From NCBI RefSeq assembly GCF_000520955.1, contig NZ_JACC01000011.1, forward strand, positions 96,696 to 160,695: 64,000 nucleotides of DNA. Direction: 5' to 3'. The notes under the pieces were generated by a model. That model worked only from the letters and a program-made list of their open reading frames with translations. It made no database searches and had not been told where the DNA came from. Shown in pieces: positions 1 to 9,295 of the stretch (positions are counted from its first letter, which is position 1; every line of letters starts with the position of its first letter). The position numbers and the translations under genes were made by a program. Source of the DNA: Aquimarina pacifica. GTDB taxonomy: Bacteria > Bacteroidota > Bacteroidia > Flavobacteriales > Flavobacteriaceae.

Positions 1-306
1 TACAGGAGATTGCAAATTAATTGCTTTTGCAGCAAGCCTTACTTTGTTTGCAAACTGATGCTGAGTAAGACCTGTATATCCACCATCAAGATCTACTTGA
101 TTTAATGTAGTAGCAAACTTGATAGGAGCGTTACACCTTTTTGCAGAATTTAAAGCTGCTTTTATAACAGCCATAGAATTAGGACAAGCAGCAAAAATGG
201 TCCTATTGACACCTGTTTTTTTTGCTATCTTGGCATTTCTATCCAATATATAATCGAGTAATGACTGATTTGCATGCGCTGCACTACTTCTAAGGTTTTT
301 ATTCAT
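1..306 (-). CDS. gatZ: GatZ/KbaZ/AgaZ-like tagatose-1,6-bisphosphate aldolase subunit (N-terminal part, cut by window edge)
   Basis: About 102 codons are visible, read from an ATG at 304-306 on the minus strand; the rest lies outside the window. The diagnostic block is NQVDLDGGYTGLTQHQF near residues 68-84, which matches the NQV-x-GGYTGMTP signature of the GatZ/KbaZ family; a Pro-Asn-Ser segment and a Thr-Ile-Phe-Ala-Ala-Cys strand precede it as in an alpha/beta barrel. Family members are either the accessory subunit of class II tagatose-1,6-bisphosphate aldolase or, in AgaZ-type pathways, the aldolase itself. The AgaS homologue and DeoR regulator near 18 kb make a galactosamine or tagatose-phosphate pathway likely (inference). 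The family is well supported; the exact substrate is not. Confidence 0.75.
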   Translation of the reverse strand, partial: MNKNLRSSAAHANQSLLDYILDRNAKIAKKTGVNRTIFAACPNSMAVIKAALNSAKRCNAPIKFATTLNQVDLDGGYTGLTQHQFANKVRLAAKAINLQSPV

Positions 307-403
307 CACACTACTTTTTTGCTAGGCATCTTTGCTATTTTGATAAAACAAAAAACAACATCAAATCCCTAATTATTAAAATAAAGCTAATTGTTTCTGA
401 GTA

Positions 404-434
404 CAAATCTATCAAAAATACCTTAAACTTACAA
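404..434 (-). promoter_or_regulatory. Bacteroidetes-type promoter for the gatZ-like gene
   Basis: On the minus strand TAGATTTG (404-411) fits the -7 consensus TAnnTTTG, and a TTG (432-434) lies 20 bp upstream. The start codon is about 98 nt downstream, leaving a longish leader. The spacing fits the consensus, but such AT-rich motifs occur by chance. Confidence 0.45.
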
Positions 435-459
435 AACCTTTCTAATTTTAAATAAAATC

Positions 460-503
460 TTTTTCTTTCTTTTTATTTAACTAAAAACAAAAAGAAAGAA
501 AAA
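460..503. repeat. Perfect 15-bp inverted repeat of polypyrimidine mirror symmetry
   Basis: TTTTTCTTTCTTTTT (460-474) and its exact complement AAAAAGAAAGAAAAA (489-503) flank a 14-bp spacer. Each arm also reads the same backwards (mirror repeat), a feature of triplex-forming DNA. It has no GC-rich stem, so an ordinary terminator is unlikely. Confidence 0.6.
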
Positions 504-778
504 TTCACTAAATAAACAGAAGAAAAGAATACAAACAGCTGAAAAACAGACACAAACAAACAAAAAATGCACAAAACTACACAACCTTAGGACTACCTTG
601 ATACACATCACTTAATAATTTATAAAAAGTTTCAAAGGATATCAAAAAACAACTATACATCATTAAATCTGTTGATATTAGGAAGTTTTTTACTTGTTAA
701 ACATGCATTTTTAGAGGTAAAAACATAAATTACAACAAATTGAAACATAACAAAAGATATAATTATTATAAAATAAGT

Positions 779-809
779 TTGTGAAAGATATTTATATTAC
801 ATAACTTTG
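779..809 (+). promoter_or_regulatory. Promoter of the susC-susD unit
   Basis: TTTG ends at 781 and TAACTTTG lies at 802-809, spaced 20 bp, matching the Bacteroidetes housekeeping promoter. It sits 50 bp upstream of the ATG at 859. Confidence 0.55.
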
Positions 810-858
810 TAAAGTATACGTTAAGAAATTATGTTTATTAATTTAACACAACTAAGTA

Positions 859-3800
859 ATGTGGAATATCAATTACAAAAGAATTACAGGGGCTTTACTG
901 ATTCTATTTTTTGCTACTTCTCTCTATGCACAAGAGACTATAATATCAGGAAAAGTAACTGAAACCGACGGACTCCCAATGCCTGGGGCAACCATTTTGG
1001 TTAAAGGAACTAATCAAGGAGTAACCTCAGATTTTGACGGAAAGTATTCAATTTCTGCTGGTCCAGATGCAACAACCCTTATTTTTTCTTATCTCGGATT
1101 CACAACTAAAGAAGTCGCAATAGACAACAGAACAACAATCAACATACAATTAACAGAAGATACTGCTACCCTAGAGCAAGTTGTTGTTGTTGGTTATGGA
1201 ACACAACGAAAAAAAGACCTAACAGGCGCCGTTGCATCAATTGGCGAAAAAGAGTTACAAAAGTCTCCAATTGTTTCACTTGACCAATCGCTAGGAGGTA
1301 ATGTTTCGGGAGTTTTTATCGCCAATCGTGGAGGTGATGCTGCCTCACCAATTAACGTGAGAATACGTGGAGTCGGAACCACCGGTAACAACCAACCCTT
1401 ATTTGTGGTTGACGGAATCCCCTTGGTTCAAACCTCAAATCAAACGGTAAACACCTCTTCTGCCACAGAGAGCAACCCTCTGGCGTCGATGAATCCAGCC
1501 GATATTGAATCTATTTCTGTCTTAAAAGATGCTTCTGCTGGAGCCATTTATGGATCAAGGGCATCGAATGGTGTAATTATAATAACTACCAAAAGAGGAA
1601 AACAAGGACAAAAAACACAATTTAACTATGATACCTATACTACGTTTGCGCAAAGACGAAAATTCTATGATGTCCTGAACACAGAACAATATCTAGATTT
1701 TATGGACGAACTTGGGAATGTAAATTTCAACTTAAGTCAGTTTAGAGGAGCACCAACATATGATTGGCAAGATGCAATAACTCAAACAGGAATTACACAA
1801 AGTCATAATCTAAATATCAACGGAGGGAGTGAAAAAAGTAATTTTAGTATCTCTGGAGGATATCTTGATCAAAAAGGAATTACATTGGCGCAGAATTTTG
1901 AACGTTATTCTTTTAGCGCTAATTCTGATATTAAAGTTGGTAAGTTATTCAAATTCGGAGAATCTATAAGCGTAGGTTTTACGGATCGTTTGGTTGCCTC
2001 AGAACCTGGTGGTAGTACCACTCTAAGATCAGCATTAAACCAACCATTCGCTCCTATTTTTGACCCTAATGGCCCCAATGGTTACGCAGTAATGAATGCA
2101 GATACTGTAGGTGACCTAGCTAACGGCAGTGACGAACCTGTTCAAATTGTAGGGTTAAATGATCTAGAACTCAATGAAACTAGAATAAAAACCCGAAGAA
2201 TAATAGGGAGTGTATATGGGCAAGTTGAATTACTAAAAAACTTAGTTTTTAAAACCTCTGGGGGTATAGATTATTCTACTGGAGATGGTGAATTTTTTCA
2301 AAACGTTTATGAATTCGGAGCAAATGATGCGAATAGAACAGATATTAGCCTATTAGTCAAAGAACGTCCTATAGAACTAACTACTAACCTAGCTAATACA
2401 CTAACCTACAATACAACAATAGATAAGCACAATCTTTCTCTTCTATTAGGTCACGAAGAAACGCTGTTTAAATATACAAAATTAAGGTCTCAAGGAAATG
2501 ACTTAATCAATACAGATGTTAGAATCGTAAATGCATCGGCATCAGCCACATCAGGAGAAGAAGCTGATCAATGGGCTTTACGAGGTTTCTTAGGAAGACT
2601 TAATTACTCTTATGATGACAAGTATTTATTAACCTTTAATATAAGGCGAGATGAAACAACTAGATTTAGTCCAGAAAATAGAGCTGATTATTTCCCCTCT
2701 GTTGCAGTAGGGTGGAATATTGCTAATGAATCGTTTATGGATAATAATTCATTATTCAATCAGTTAAAACTAAGAGGATCTTGGGGGGTCGTTGGAAACC
2801 AATTTACCGGAGCCAACTTTGCATACCTTAATCAAGTAGTTTTTATACCAGGATATGTTCTTGGCTCTAATCAGGATGTGATTACAGCCCCAACGTCAAT
2901 TGTTTTTGCCAATGAGGATCTAAAATGGGAAGAAAGTGTACAATCAAACGTAGGTTTAGATGTAGGACTATTTAACAATAAACTAAGCTTTACTGCAGAA
3001 TATTATCATAAACTCACAAAAGATATTCTAGTAAGTGTACCGCTGCCCGCAACAACAGGTTTTACATTTCCTACAGATGTTAATCTCGGAGAAGTTTCGA
3101 ACCAAGGTATAGAACTTTCATTTAATTATCAGGATAAAATTGGCGATTTCTCTTATAATATATCCGGAAACTTTTCGACATTAAAAAATAAAGTAGAATC
3201 CCTAGATGGCAACAGTTTATTTGCAGACGCTGTAGCTACAACAACAAGCAGAACTATAGAAGGTGAACCCATTGGTCAGTTTTTTGGATATGTAACTGAT
3301 GGTATCTATCAAAATGAGGCCGAATTGGCTGGGGCGGCACCTGATGATCTTGCTTTTAACTCAGATGCAAGAGCACCAGGAGATATAAGGTTTGTAGATA
3401 TCAATAATGATGGGGTTATCAATGAAGATGACAGAACCGGAATCGGAAGCCCAATACCAACGCACTACTATGGGTTGACTATTGGAGGTTCTTATAAGAG
3501 GTTTGATTTTTCTATCTTTGTTCAAGGTGTAGGAGGGAATGACATCTATAACTATACTCGACAGCAATTAGAAAACTTAAACGCGTTAACCAATAAAAGC
3601 ACTACCATTCTCAACAGATGGAGCGGAGAAGGCACAAGTAGCACGATACCGCGGGTCGACCTCAATAATGCTAATAATAATGATCGTTTCTCTGATCGAT
3701 GGATAGAAAATGGATCCTACGCAAGATTAAAAAATATACAAATAGGATACACCCTTAATCCTGATTGGTTAAAAAAGAACACTAAGGACATTATCTCTAA

Positions 3801-3984
3801 TATTCGCGTTTATGTCGCAGGACAAAACTTAGCTGTAATTACTGGGTATTCAGGACTAGACCCAGAAGTAACAAGAGCGCAGAGTTTTATAAAAGGTGAA
3901 AATGCACTAGCAACTGGTATAGATGACGGATATGCAACTCCACAACCTATTACCTTTCAGTTTGGCACCAGAATAACGTTCTAA
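859..3984 (+). CDS. SusC/RagA-family TonB-dependent outer-membrane receptor
   Basis: 1041 aa. A signal peptide ends near residue 25 (SLYAQ). A carboxypeptidase-regulatory-like beta-sandwich follows (about 26-105, with GLPMPGATILVKGT and SDFDGKYSI), then the SusC signature VVVGYGTQRKKDLTGAVASI, a plug domain (about 110-240) and a 22-strand-type barrel ending in an aromatic strand (FGTRITF). The length is normal. SusC proteins import glycans or other large nutrients with an SusD lid lipoprotein, powered by TonB. The susD gene follows after 22 bp. The substrate cannot be read from the sequence; no glycoside hydrolase is adjacent, so it need not be a polysaccharide. Confidence 0.95.
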   Translation: MWNINYKRITGALLILFFATSLYAQETIISGKVTETDGLPMPGATILVKGTNQGVTSDFDGKYSISAGPDATTLIFSYLGFTTKEVAIDNRTTINIQLTEDTATLEQVVVVGYGTQRKKDLTGAVASIGEKELQKSPIVSLDQSLGGNVSGVFIANRGGDAASPINVRIRGVGTTGNNQPLFVVDGIPLVQTSNQTVNTSSATESNPLASMNPADIESISVLKDASAGAIYGSRASNGVIIITTKRGKQGQKTQFNYDTYTTFAQRRKFYDVLNTEQYLDFMDELGNVNFNLSQFRGAPTYDWQDAITQTGITQSHNLNINGGSEKSNFSISGGYLDQKGITLAQNFERYSFSANSDIKVGKLFKFGESISVGFTDRLVASEPGGSTTLRSALNQPFAPIFDPNGPNGYAVMNADTVGDLANGSDEPVQIVGLNDLELNETRIKTRRIIGSVYGQVELLKNLVFKTSGGIDYSTGDGEFFQNVYEFGANDANRTDISLLVKERPIELTTNLANTLTYNTTIDKHNLSLLLGHEETLFKYTKLRSQGNDLINTDVRIVNASASATSGEEADQWALRGFLGRLNYSYDDKYLLTFNIRRDETTRFSPENRADYFPSVAVGWNIANESFMDNNSLFNQLKLRGSWGVVGNQFTGANFAYLNQVVFIPGYVLGSNQDVITAPTSIVFANEDLKWEESVQSNVGLDVGLFNNKLSFTAEYYHKLTKDILVSVPLPATTGFTFPTDVNLGEVSNQGIELSFNYQDKIGDFSYNISGNFSTLKNKVESLDGNSLFADAVATTTSRTIEGEPIGQFFGYVTDGIYQNEAELAGAAPDDLAFNSDARAPGDIRFVDINNDGVINEDDRTGIGSPIPTHYYGLTIGGSYKRFDFSIFVQGVGGNDIYNYTRQQLENLNALTNKSTTILNRWSGEGTSSTIPRVDLNNANNNDRFSDRWIENGSYARLKNIQIGYTLNPDWLKKNTKDIISNIRVYVAGQNLAVITGYSGLDPEVTRAQSFIKGENALATGIDDGYATPQPITFQFGTRITF

Positions 3985-4006
3985 ATTAACTACTAATTCT
4001 AATACG

Positions 4007-5578
4007 ATGAAAAAAATAAAAACATTCAGATTCAAATACGTTCTAGTCTTAGTTATGATAGTAGCTACAACTTCAGAATGTACTGACTTAGATTTACAAC
4101 CCTTAGATGCGGTTACCGAAGAAAACTTTTTTCTTACCGAAGTTGATTTCAAAGGAGCAACACTAGCTTCTTATTCCTCAATGCAAAGTCTTTTTGCTAC
4201 CACTGAACAAAATTACCCCGCTTTTAATGAGTGGTTTAAGGTCTGTTATGTCACATCTGATATGGTCAATACGTTCTCATGGAATTTTGATATTTTAAAC
4301 TTTAGTAAATTTAGAGTCCTCGATACAAACCCAGGTTTTCAATACGTTTATGTAACTATCTATCAAGGAATTCATAGAGCTAACCTCGTCCTTGAGAAAA
4401 TTGATACGGATAATGAATTGACTGCCGATGAAAAAATACTATACGAAGCAGAAGCTAAATTCTTAAGAGCATGGTTTCATTTTCAGAGCTACAAAATATG
4501 GGGAGGGCATGCTCCTTTAATGCTAGAAACCACTACGGATATTAATAACTTGGTTGTAGGAAATTCTACCCCAGAAGCAACAATAACAGCTATTTTAGAA
4601 GATTTTTCTTTTGCTAGCGCCAATCTTCCTACATCTTGGGATGACAGTAATCTGGGAAGAGCAACTGCTTGGACAGCAAAATCATATCTAGGTAAAACTC
4701 ATTTGTACAACAAAGATTTCGAAAGAGCATTGCCAGAATTTCAGGATGTGTACAATAATGGTCCATATAGCTTAATGCCTACTTACGATGAGGTTTTTGA
4801 TGTTAGCCAAGAAAATAATTCTGAATCAATTTTCGAAATTCAATTCGCAGGTGCCGCAGATGATAATGGCTGGGTTTTAGATGATTTCCACCCAGAGAAT
4901 TTTAAAGCTACACAAGGGTTTAATAGAGAATCTGATATTGGAATATGGAGCTACAAATACAAACCTTCTCCCAAATACTTCGAAGTTTCTGAGGACGATG
5001 ACCCTAGAGTAGCAACCAATATTTATCAGTTAGGAGACACTTACTATACTGCTTTTGAGTCATATACACTAGAATGGATTGATCAATCAGATGGGACCAC
5101 AAATACACTTATTAAAAAGTACCGCGGCGAAAATGTTCCAAAAATGGCTCCTAGTAATGGCGCTGTAGATTACAACAATGAACGTATATTTCGTTTTGCA
5201 GACCTTATATTAATGTATGCCGAAACCTTAATAGAAACGGGCGGAGATACAGGTCTTGCTACGAATTTGATAAATGAAGTTCGTCTGCGGTCATATCCTA
5301 CTGCTACTCCTATTGCAAGCGGATTATCAACCGGAGATCTTACAGATGCATTGCGATTAGAAAGAGGGTTAGAATTATTTTTTGAAGGACACCGATATTT
5401 TGATCTTGTACGTTGGGGCATTGCCCAAGAAACATTTGATGCTATTGATGCAACAGAAGATCCTAATGCCGTAATTACACATTCTTGGGGCACAAGAACC
5501 GCAAATGGGTTATTTCCTATTCCGCAAACCGAAATCGATAAAAGTGGAGGAGTACTAACTCAGATACCTGGATTATAA
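4007..5578 (+). CDS. SusD/RagB-family nutrient-binding lipoprotein
   Basis: 523 aa. The lipoprotein signal ends at Cys in TTSEC near residue 25, then CTDLDLQPLDAVTEENFF, typical of SusD N-termini. The internal YEAEAKFLRAWFHFQSYKIW helix pair, the late RFADLILMYAETLIE helix and the FEGHRYFDLVRWG motif are hallmarks of the RagB/SusD family. It acts as the surface lid of the preceding receptor and is co-transcribed with it. The unit ends at a strong hairpin (5614-5661), so the genes downstream have their own transcription or depend on read-through. Confidence 0.95.
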   Translation: MKKIKTFRFKYVLVLVMIVATTSECTDLDLQPLDAVTEENFFLTEVDFKGATLASYSSMQSLFATTEQNYPAFNEWFKVCYVTSDMVNTFSWNFDILNFSKFRVLDTNPGFQYVYVTIYQGIHRANLVLEKIDTDNELTADEKILYEAEAKFLRAWFHFQSYKIWGGHAPLMLETTTDINNLVVGNSTPEATITAILEDFSFASANLPTSWDDSNLGRATAWTAKSYLGKTHLYNKDFERALPEFQDVYNNGPYSLMPTYDEVFDVSQENNSESIFEIQFAGAADDNGWVLDDFHPENFKATQGFNRESDIGIWSYKYKPSPKYFEVSEDDDPRVATNIYQLGDTYYTAFESYTLEWIDQSDGTTNTLIKKYRGENVPKMAPSNGAVDYNNERIFRFADLILMYAETLIETGGDTGLATNLINEVRLRSYPTATPIASGLSTGDLTDALRLERGLELFFEGHRYFDLVRWGIAQETFDAIDATEDPNAVITHSWGTRTANGLFPIPQTEIDKSGGVLTQIPGL

Positions 5579-5613
5579 AAAATGAAATGAATTAGCACGT
5601 AGTTTTGTTTTTG

Positions 5614-5667
5614 AAGACATCTTTGCTCTGGTTCATCATATTATCCAGACAAAGATGTCTTTGTTTT
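5614..5667 (+). terminator. Rho-independent-type terminator after susD
   Basis: AAGACATCTTTG (5614-5625) pairs with CAAAGATGTCTT (5650-5661); the stem is extended by TCTGG/CCAGA and followed by TGTTTT. It lies 36 nt after the stop codon. Confidence 0.75.
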
Positions 5668-5758
5668 CTATAACCTATGTCAAAACCTAACTCATCTCTA
5701 GTATTAAAAAAGAATATGGTATTTTAGACTTACACATCAATTTTAAACAGTATATCAC

Positions 5759-8700
5759 ATGATGTTTCTTTTAAAATTTAAGAATTTTTTTTTAATTGCT
5801 TTTTCATGCTCCTTTCTTAGTATTACTATTGGGTGTGATCAAGAAAAGAGAGAGACGCTTTTTACACTGCTCAAACCTAATGAGACGGGTATCACTTTCC
5901 AAAATAAACTTTCTTTTGATGATTCCTTAAACATTCTAGATTTCGAATACATGTTTAATGGAGGGGGTGTTGCCATCCTAGACGCTAATATTGATGGTTT
6001 ACCCGATATTTATTTTACGGGAAATCAGGTGTCTAATAGACTTTACATCAATAAAGGGAATTTTTCTTTTGAAGACAAAACTGATTTTTCGAATACCAGC
6101 AGTACAGGATGGTCTAACGGTGTCTCTATAACTGATATCAATCAGGACAACTTACCCGATATTTATGTTTGTAAAGGAGGTCCAAGAGGATCTTCGACAA
6201 AGGACATGGCTAATTTACTTTTTGTAAATAATGGAGATGGCACCTTTAGCGAAGAAGCTAAAAAGTATAAGATTGATGATGCTGGTTATAGCATTCAGGC
6301 GATTTTCTTTGATTACAACAAAGATGGACATAAAGATCTATATGTTTTAACCAATGCGCTAGTTGCTTTTAACAGAAATAATTCTAGACCAAAAAAACAA
6401 AATGGAGAAGCCGCAAGTACCGATCGATTATATAAAAATAATGGAGATGGCACATTTACTAATGTATCTCATGAAGCTGGTATTCTAATTGAAGGATTCG
6501 GACTGGGAGTTTCGATTTGTGATATAAATAATGATGGATGGCTAGATATATACGTGTCTAATGATTTTCTCACCAACGATATTCTTTATATCAATAATAG
6601 TGACGGTACCTTTACCAATAAAATCGGTAATTACATACGCCACCAAAGTTATAACGGAATGGGGTTAGATATTGCTGATATAAACAATGACATGTTATCA
6701 GATATAATAGTTCTAGACATGCTCCCTAAGGACAATGCTCGTCTTAAACAGACAGTTGGGTATTTTAGTTATGATAAATTTGTTCTTAACACTCAATATG
6801 GCTACCAACCCCAATTTGTACGCAATACGCTACAAATAAATAACGGAAATGGGTCTTTTAGTGAGATAGGGCAGCTTTCTGGAATACATAACACGGATTG
6901 GAGCTGGGCTCCCCTTATAGCCGATTTTAATAATGACGGGTGGAAAGACATATACATAACTAACGGCTATAGAAGAGATGTTACTAATCTTGATTTTATT
7001 AATTATGGAAGAGAATCCTCAAAAATGGGAACACGAGAAGCCATAAAAAAACAAAAACTCGATAAATTAAAGACACTCCCTGAAGTAAAACTATCGAACT
7101 ATATGTTCGAAAATGATAAGACCCTACGCTTCAACTCTGTAAGTAAGGATTGGGGACTTTATCACCCAAGTTACTCTAATGGCGCAGCATATGCAGATTT
7201 AGATAACGATGGTGACCTAGATATTATCGTAAATAACATTGATGACCCTGCTTTTATTTTCGAAAATAACACAACCAAAGTAAAGAAGGATACACTAATT
7301 TCTAACAACTATTTAAGAATCCAACTAAAAGGAAACATCAATCCAGAAGGCACTCAAGTTTTTTTATACGACAGCACATCTATTCAACATCAAATATTTT
7401 CAACGACGCGGGGATATTTATCCTCTGTAGAAAACCGCATTCATTTTGGATTAGGGAAATCTTCTAAAATTGATTCTGTTAAGATTATCTGGCCTGATGA
7501 GAAATCGCAAATCTTGACTAATATAAATGCCAACCAAGAATTAGAAGCTCAGTACGCAAGTGCCGTCTTACCAAAAGCTTCATTCAAAAATACCCAAGCA
7601 CCCATTTTCGTGAAAACCCATGATTCTTTAGGCATTACCTACATGCATACCGAAGATGAATATGTTGATTTTAAAAAACAACCCCTAGTACAACAAATGC
7701 ACTCAAGACTTGGTCCCGGCATGGCTGTTGGTGATATCAATGGAGATCAACTAGAAGATTTCTTTGTTGGTAATGCCTCAGGAAAATCTGGTAGTTTTTT
7801 TATTCAACAGCGAGATCATTCTTTTATAGAACAGAAATTAGACATAGACATTAATTCTGACGACATGGGATCTTTATTACTCGACATAGATAATGATAAT
7901 GATCTAGATTTAGTCATTGTAGGTGGCGGAATTACAAATACTTCCAAAGTAGACACATACAATACAACATTATACCTAAATAATGGTCAAGGCCATTTTA
8001 CCGAAAAGGAAAAACACAACAATAGTGCTAGTGGTTCGGTTATCACCGCTGCCGATTATGACAGAGACGGAGATTTAGATTTCTTTATTGGCAATCGAAT
8101 CTCACCAGGAGAATACCCCAAAACATCTTCGAGTGTACTTCTCAAAAATCAAAATGGTAATTTTATAAATACCACCCAAGAAGATTTTGACGGAGAAATG
8201 CCATTCGGAATGGTCAGTGCTGCCATATGGACAGATTTTGATAACGACCATTGGATTGATTTAATAGTTACCGGAGAATTTATGGAAATCAAATTCTTTA
8301 AAAATTATAAAGGAAAACTGAAAGACATTTCAAAAAACACAGGACTAAAACATACCTCGGGTTGGTGGAACAGTATTATCGCAGGAGATTTTGACACCGA
8401 TGGTGATATGGATTATATAGTAGGCAACTTAGGTTATAACAGCAACCTAATCGCATCCCCATCAGAACCCGTTACGCTATATGCTAAAGATTTTGACAAT
8501 AACGGATCTATTGACCCAATATTGACCTGCTATAGAGAAGGTACAGAACAAATAATATACTCTCGTGATTTGCTAATTCAGCAGATTAACGCTATGCGAG
8601 GTCGTTTTAAAACTTTTGAATCCTATGCAACAACATCGTTCCAAAACTCTTTTCTCCCTAAAGAAATAAAAAACAGTCAAATCCTAAAAGCCAATAACTT

Positions 8701-9295
8701 TTCTACCTCTTATTTTGAAAATTTAGGGAACGGAAAATTTGATCAAAAACCCCTACCGATTCAAGCTCAATTCGCTCCTGTTTACGGAATGCTTACAGAC
8801 GATGTAAACCATGACAATAATCTAGATGTTATCCTAACAGGAAATATGTATAGCACAGAAGTTCTTACCGGACAATACGATGCATTTACAGGACTTGTTC
8901 TTTTGGGAGATGGAAATGGTAATTTTAAAGTAACGCCTTCTTATAAAAGCGGACTCGCCATTATGGGTGATGCAAAATCAGCAACAAAACTTACGCTCCA
9001 GAATAATACAAAGCTTTATCTTTTTTCTCAAAATTCAGGGAAATTACAATCCTACACTTTATCCAAAAAAAACAAAAAACAAATAACAGTCACTCCCAAA
9101 AACAACGAATACTATGCGATAGTATACCGAAAAAACAAATCCAGATATAGACATGAGTTTCATTATGGTGATGGGTACTTAAGCCAGTCAACACGGCATT
9201 TACAACTAAACAAAACCATTGTTGATTCTATAAAACTTGTCTCATATCAAGGAAAAGAAAGAATACTTCGCTTTAATACTAGTAACCTACCATGA
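5759..9295 (+). CDS. FG-GAP/VCBS repeat lipoprotein with ASPIC/UnbV domain (copy 1)
   Basis: 1178 aa. Lipoprotein signal with lipobox ITIGC near residue 26. Many calcium-binding FG-GAP/VCBS motifs of the type DINNDGWLDIYVSND occur from about 75 to 440 and again from about 655 to 1090, consistent with two seven-bladed propellers. Between them, about 515-590, lies an ASPIC/UnbV segment (NYLRIQLKG, TRGYLSSVENRIHFGLG, IIWPD). The protein is exported and probably surface exposed. It overlaps the next, paralogous gene by 4 bp (ATGA), so the two are translationally coupled. The biochemical role of bacterial ASPIC/UnbV proteins is not established, and I assign none. Confidence 0.9.
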   Translation: MMFLLKFKNFFLIAFSCSFLSITIGCDQEKRETLFTLLKPNETGITFQNKLSFDDSLNILDFEYMFNGGGVAILDANIDGLPDIYFTGNQVSNRLYINKGNFSFEDKTDFSNTSSTGWSNGVSITDINQDNLPDIYVCKGGPRGSSTKDMANLLFVNNGDGTFSEEAKKYKIDDAGYSIQAIFFDYNKDGHKDLYVLTNALVAFNRNNSRPKKQNGEAASTDRLYKNNGDGTFTNVSHEAGILIEGFGLGVSICDINNDGWLDIYVSNDFLTNDILYINNSDGTFTNKIGNYIRHQSYNGMGLDIADINNDMLSDIIVLDMLPKDNARLKQTVGYFSYDKFVLNTQYGYQPQFVRNTLQINNGNGSFSEIGQLSGIHNTDWSWAPLIADFNNDGWKDIYITNGYRRDVTNLDFINYGRESSKMGTREAIKKQKLDKLKTLPEVKLSNYMFENDKTLRFNSVSKDWGLYHPSYSNGAAYADLDNDGDLDIIVNNIDDPAFIFENNTTKVKKDTLISNNYLRIQLKGNINPEGTQVFLYDSTSIQHQIFSTTRGYLSSVENRIHFGLGKSSKIDSVKIIWPDEKSQILTNINANQELEAQYASAVLPKASFKNTQAPIFVKTHDSLGITYMHTEDEYVDFKKQPLVQQMHSRLGPGMAVGDINGDQLEDFFVGNASGKSGSFFIQQRDHSFIEQKLDIDINSDDMGSLLLDIDNDNDLDLVIVGGGITNTSKVDTYNTTLYLNNGQGHFTEKEKHNNSASGSVITAADYDRDGDLDFFIGNRISPGEYPKTSSSVLLKNQNGNFINTTQEDFDGEMPFGMVSAAIWTDFDNDHWIDLIVTGEFMEIKFFKNYKGKLKDISKNTGLKHTSGWWNSIIAGDFDTDGDMDYIVGNLGYNSNLIASPSEPVTLYAKDFDNNGSIDPILTCYREGTEQIIYSRDLLIQQINAMRGRFKTFESYATTSFQNSFLPKEIKNSQILKANNFSTSYFENLGNGKFDQKPLPIQAQFAPVYGMLTDDVNHDNNLDVILTGNMYSTEVLTGQYDAFTGLVLLGDGNGNFKVTPSYKSGLAIMGDAKSATKLTLQNNTKLYLFSQNSGKLQSYTLSKKNKKQITVTPKNNEYYAIVYRKNKSRYRHEFHYGDGYLSQSTRHLQLNKTIVDSIKLVSYQGKERILRFNTSNLP

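Larger units (their letters stand above)
307..858. other. Divergent intergenic region between gatZ-like and susC-like genes
   Basis: There is no plausible coding sequence here. It holds the minus-strand promoter (404-434), a homopurine/homopyrimidine inverted repeat (460-503) and the plus-strand promoter (779-809). I saw no TTTCGAAA site like those near agaS. Confidence 0.6.
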
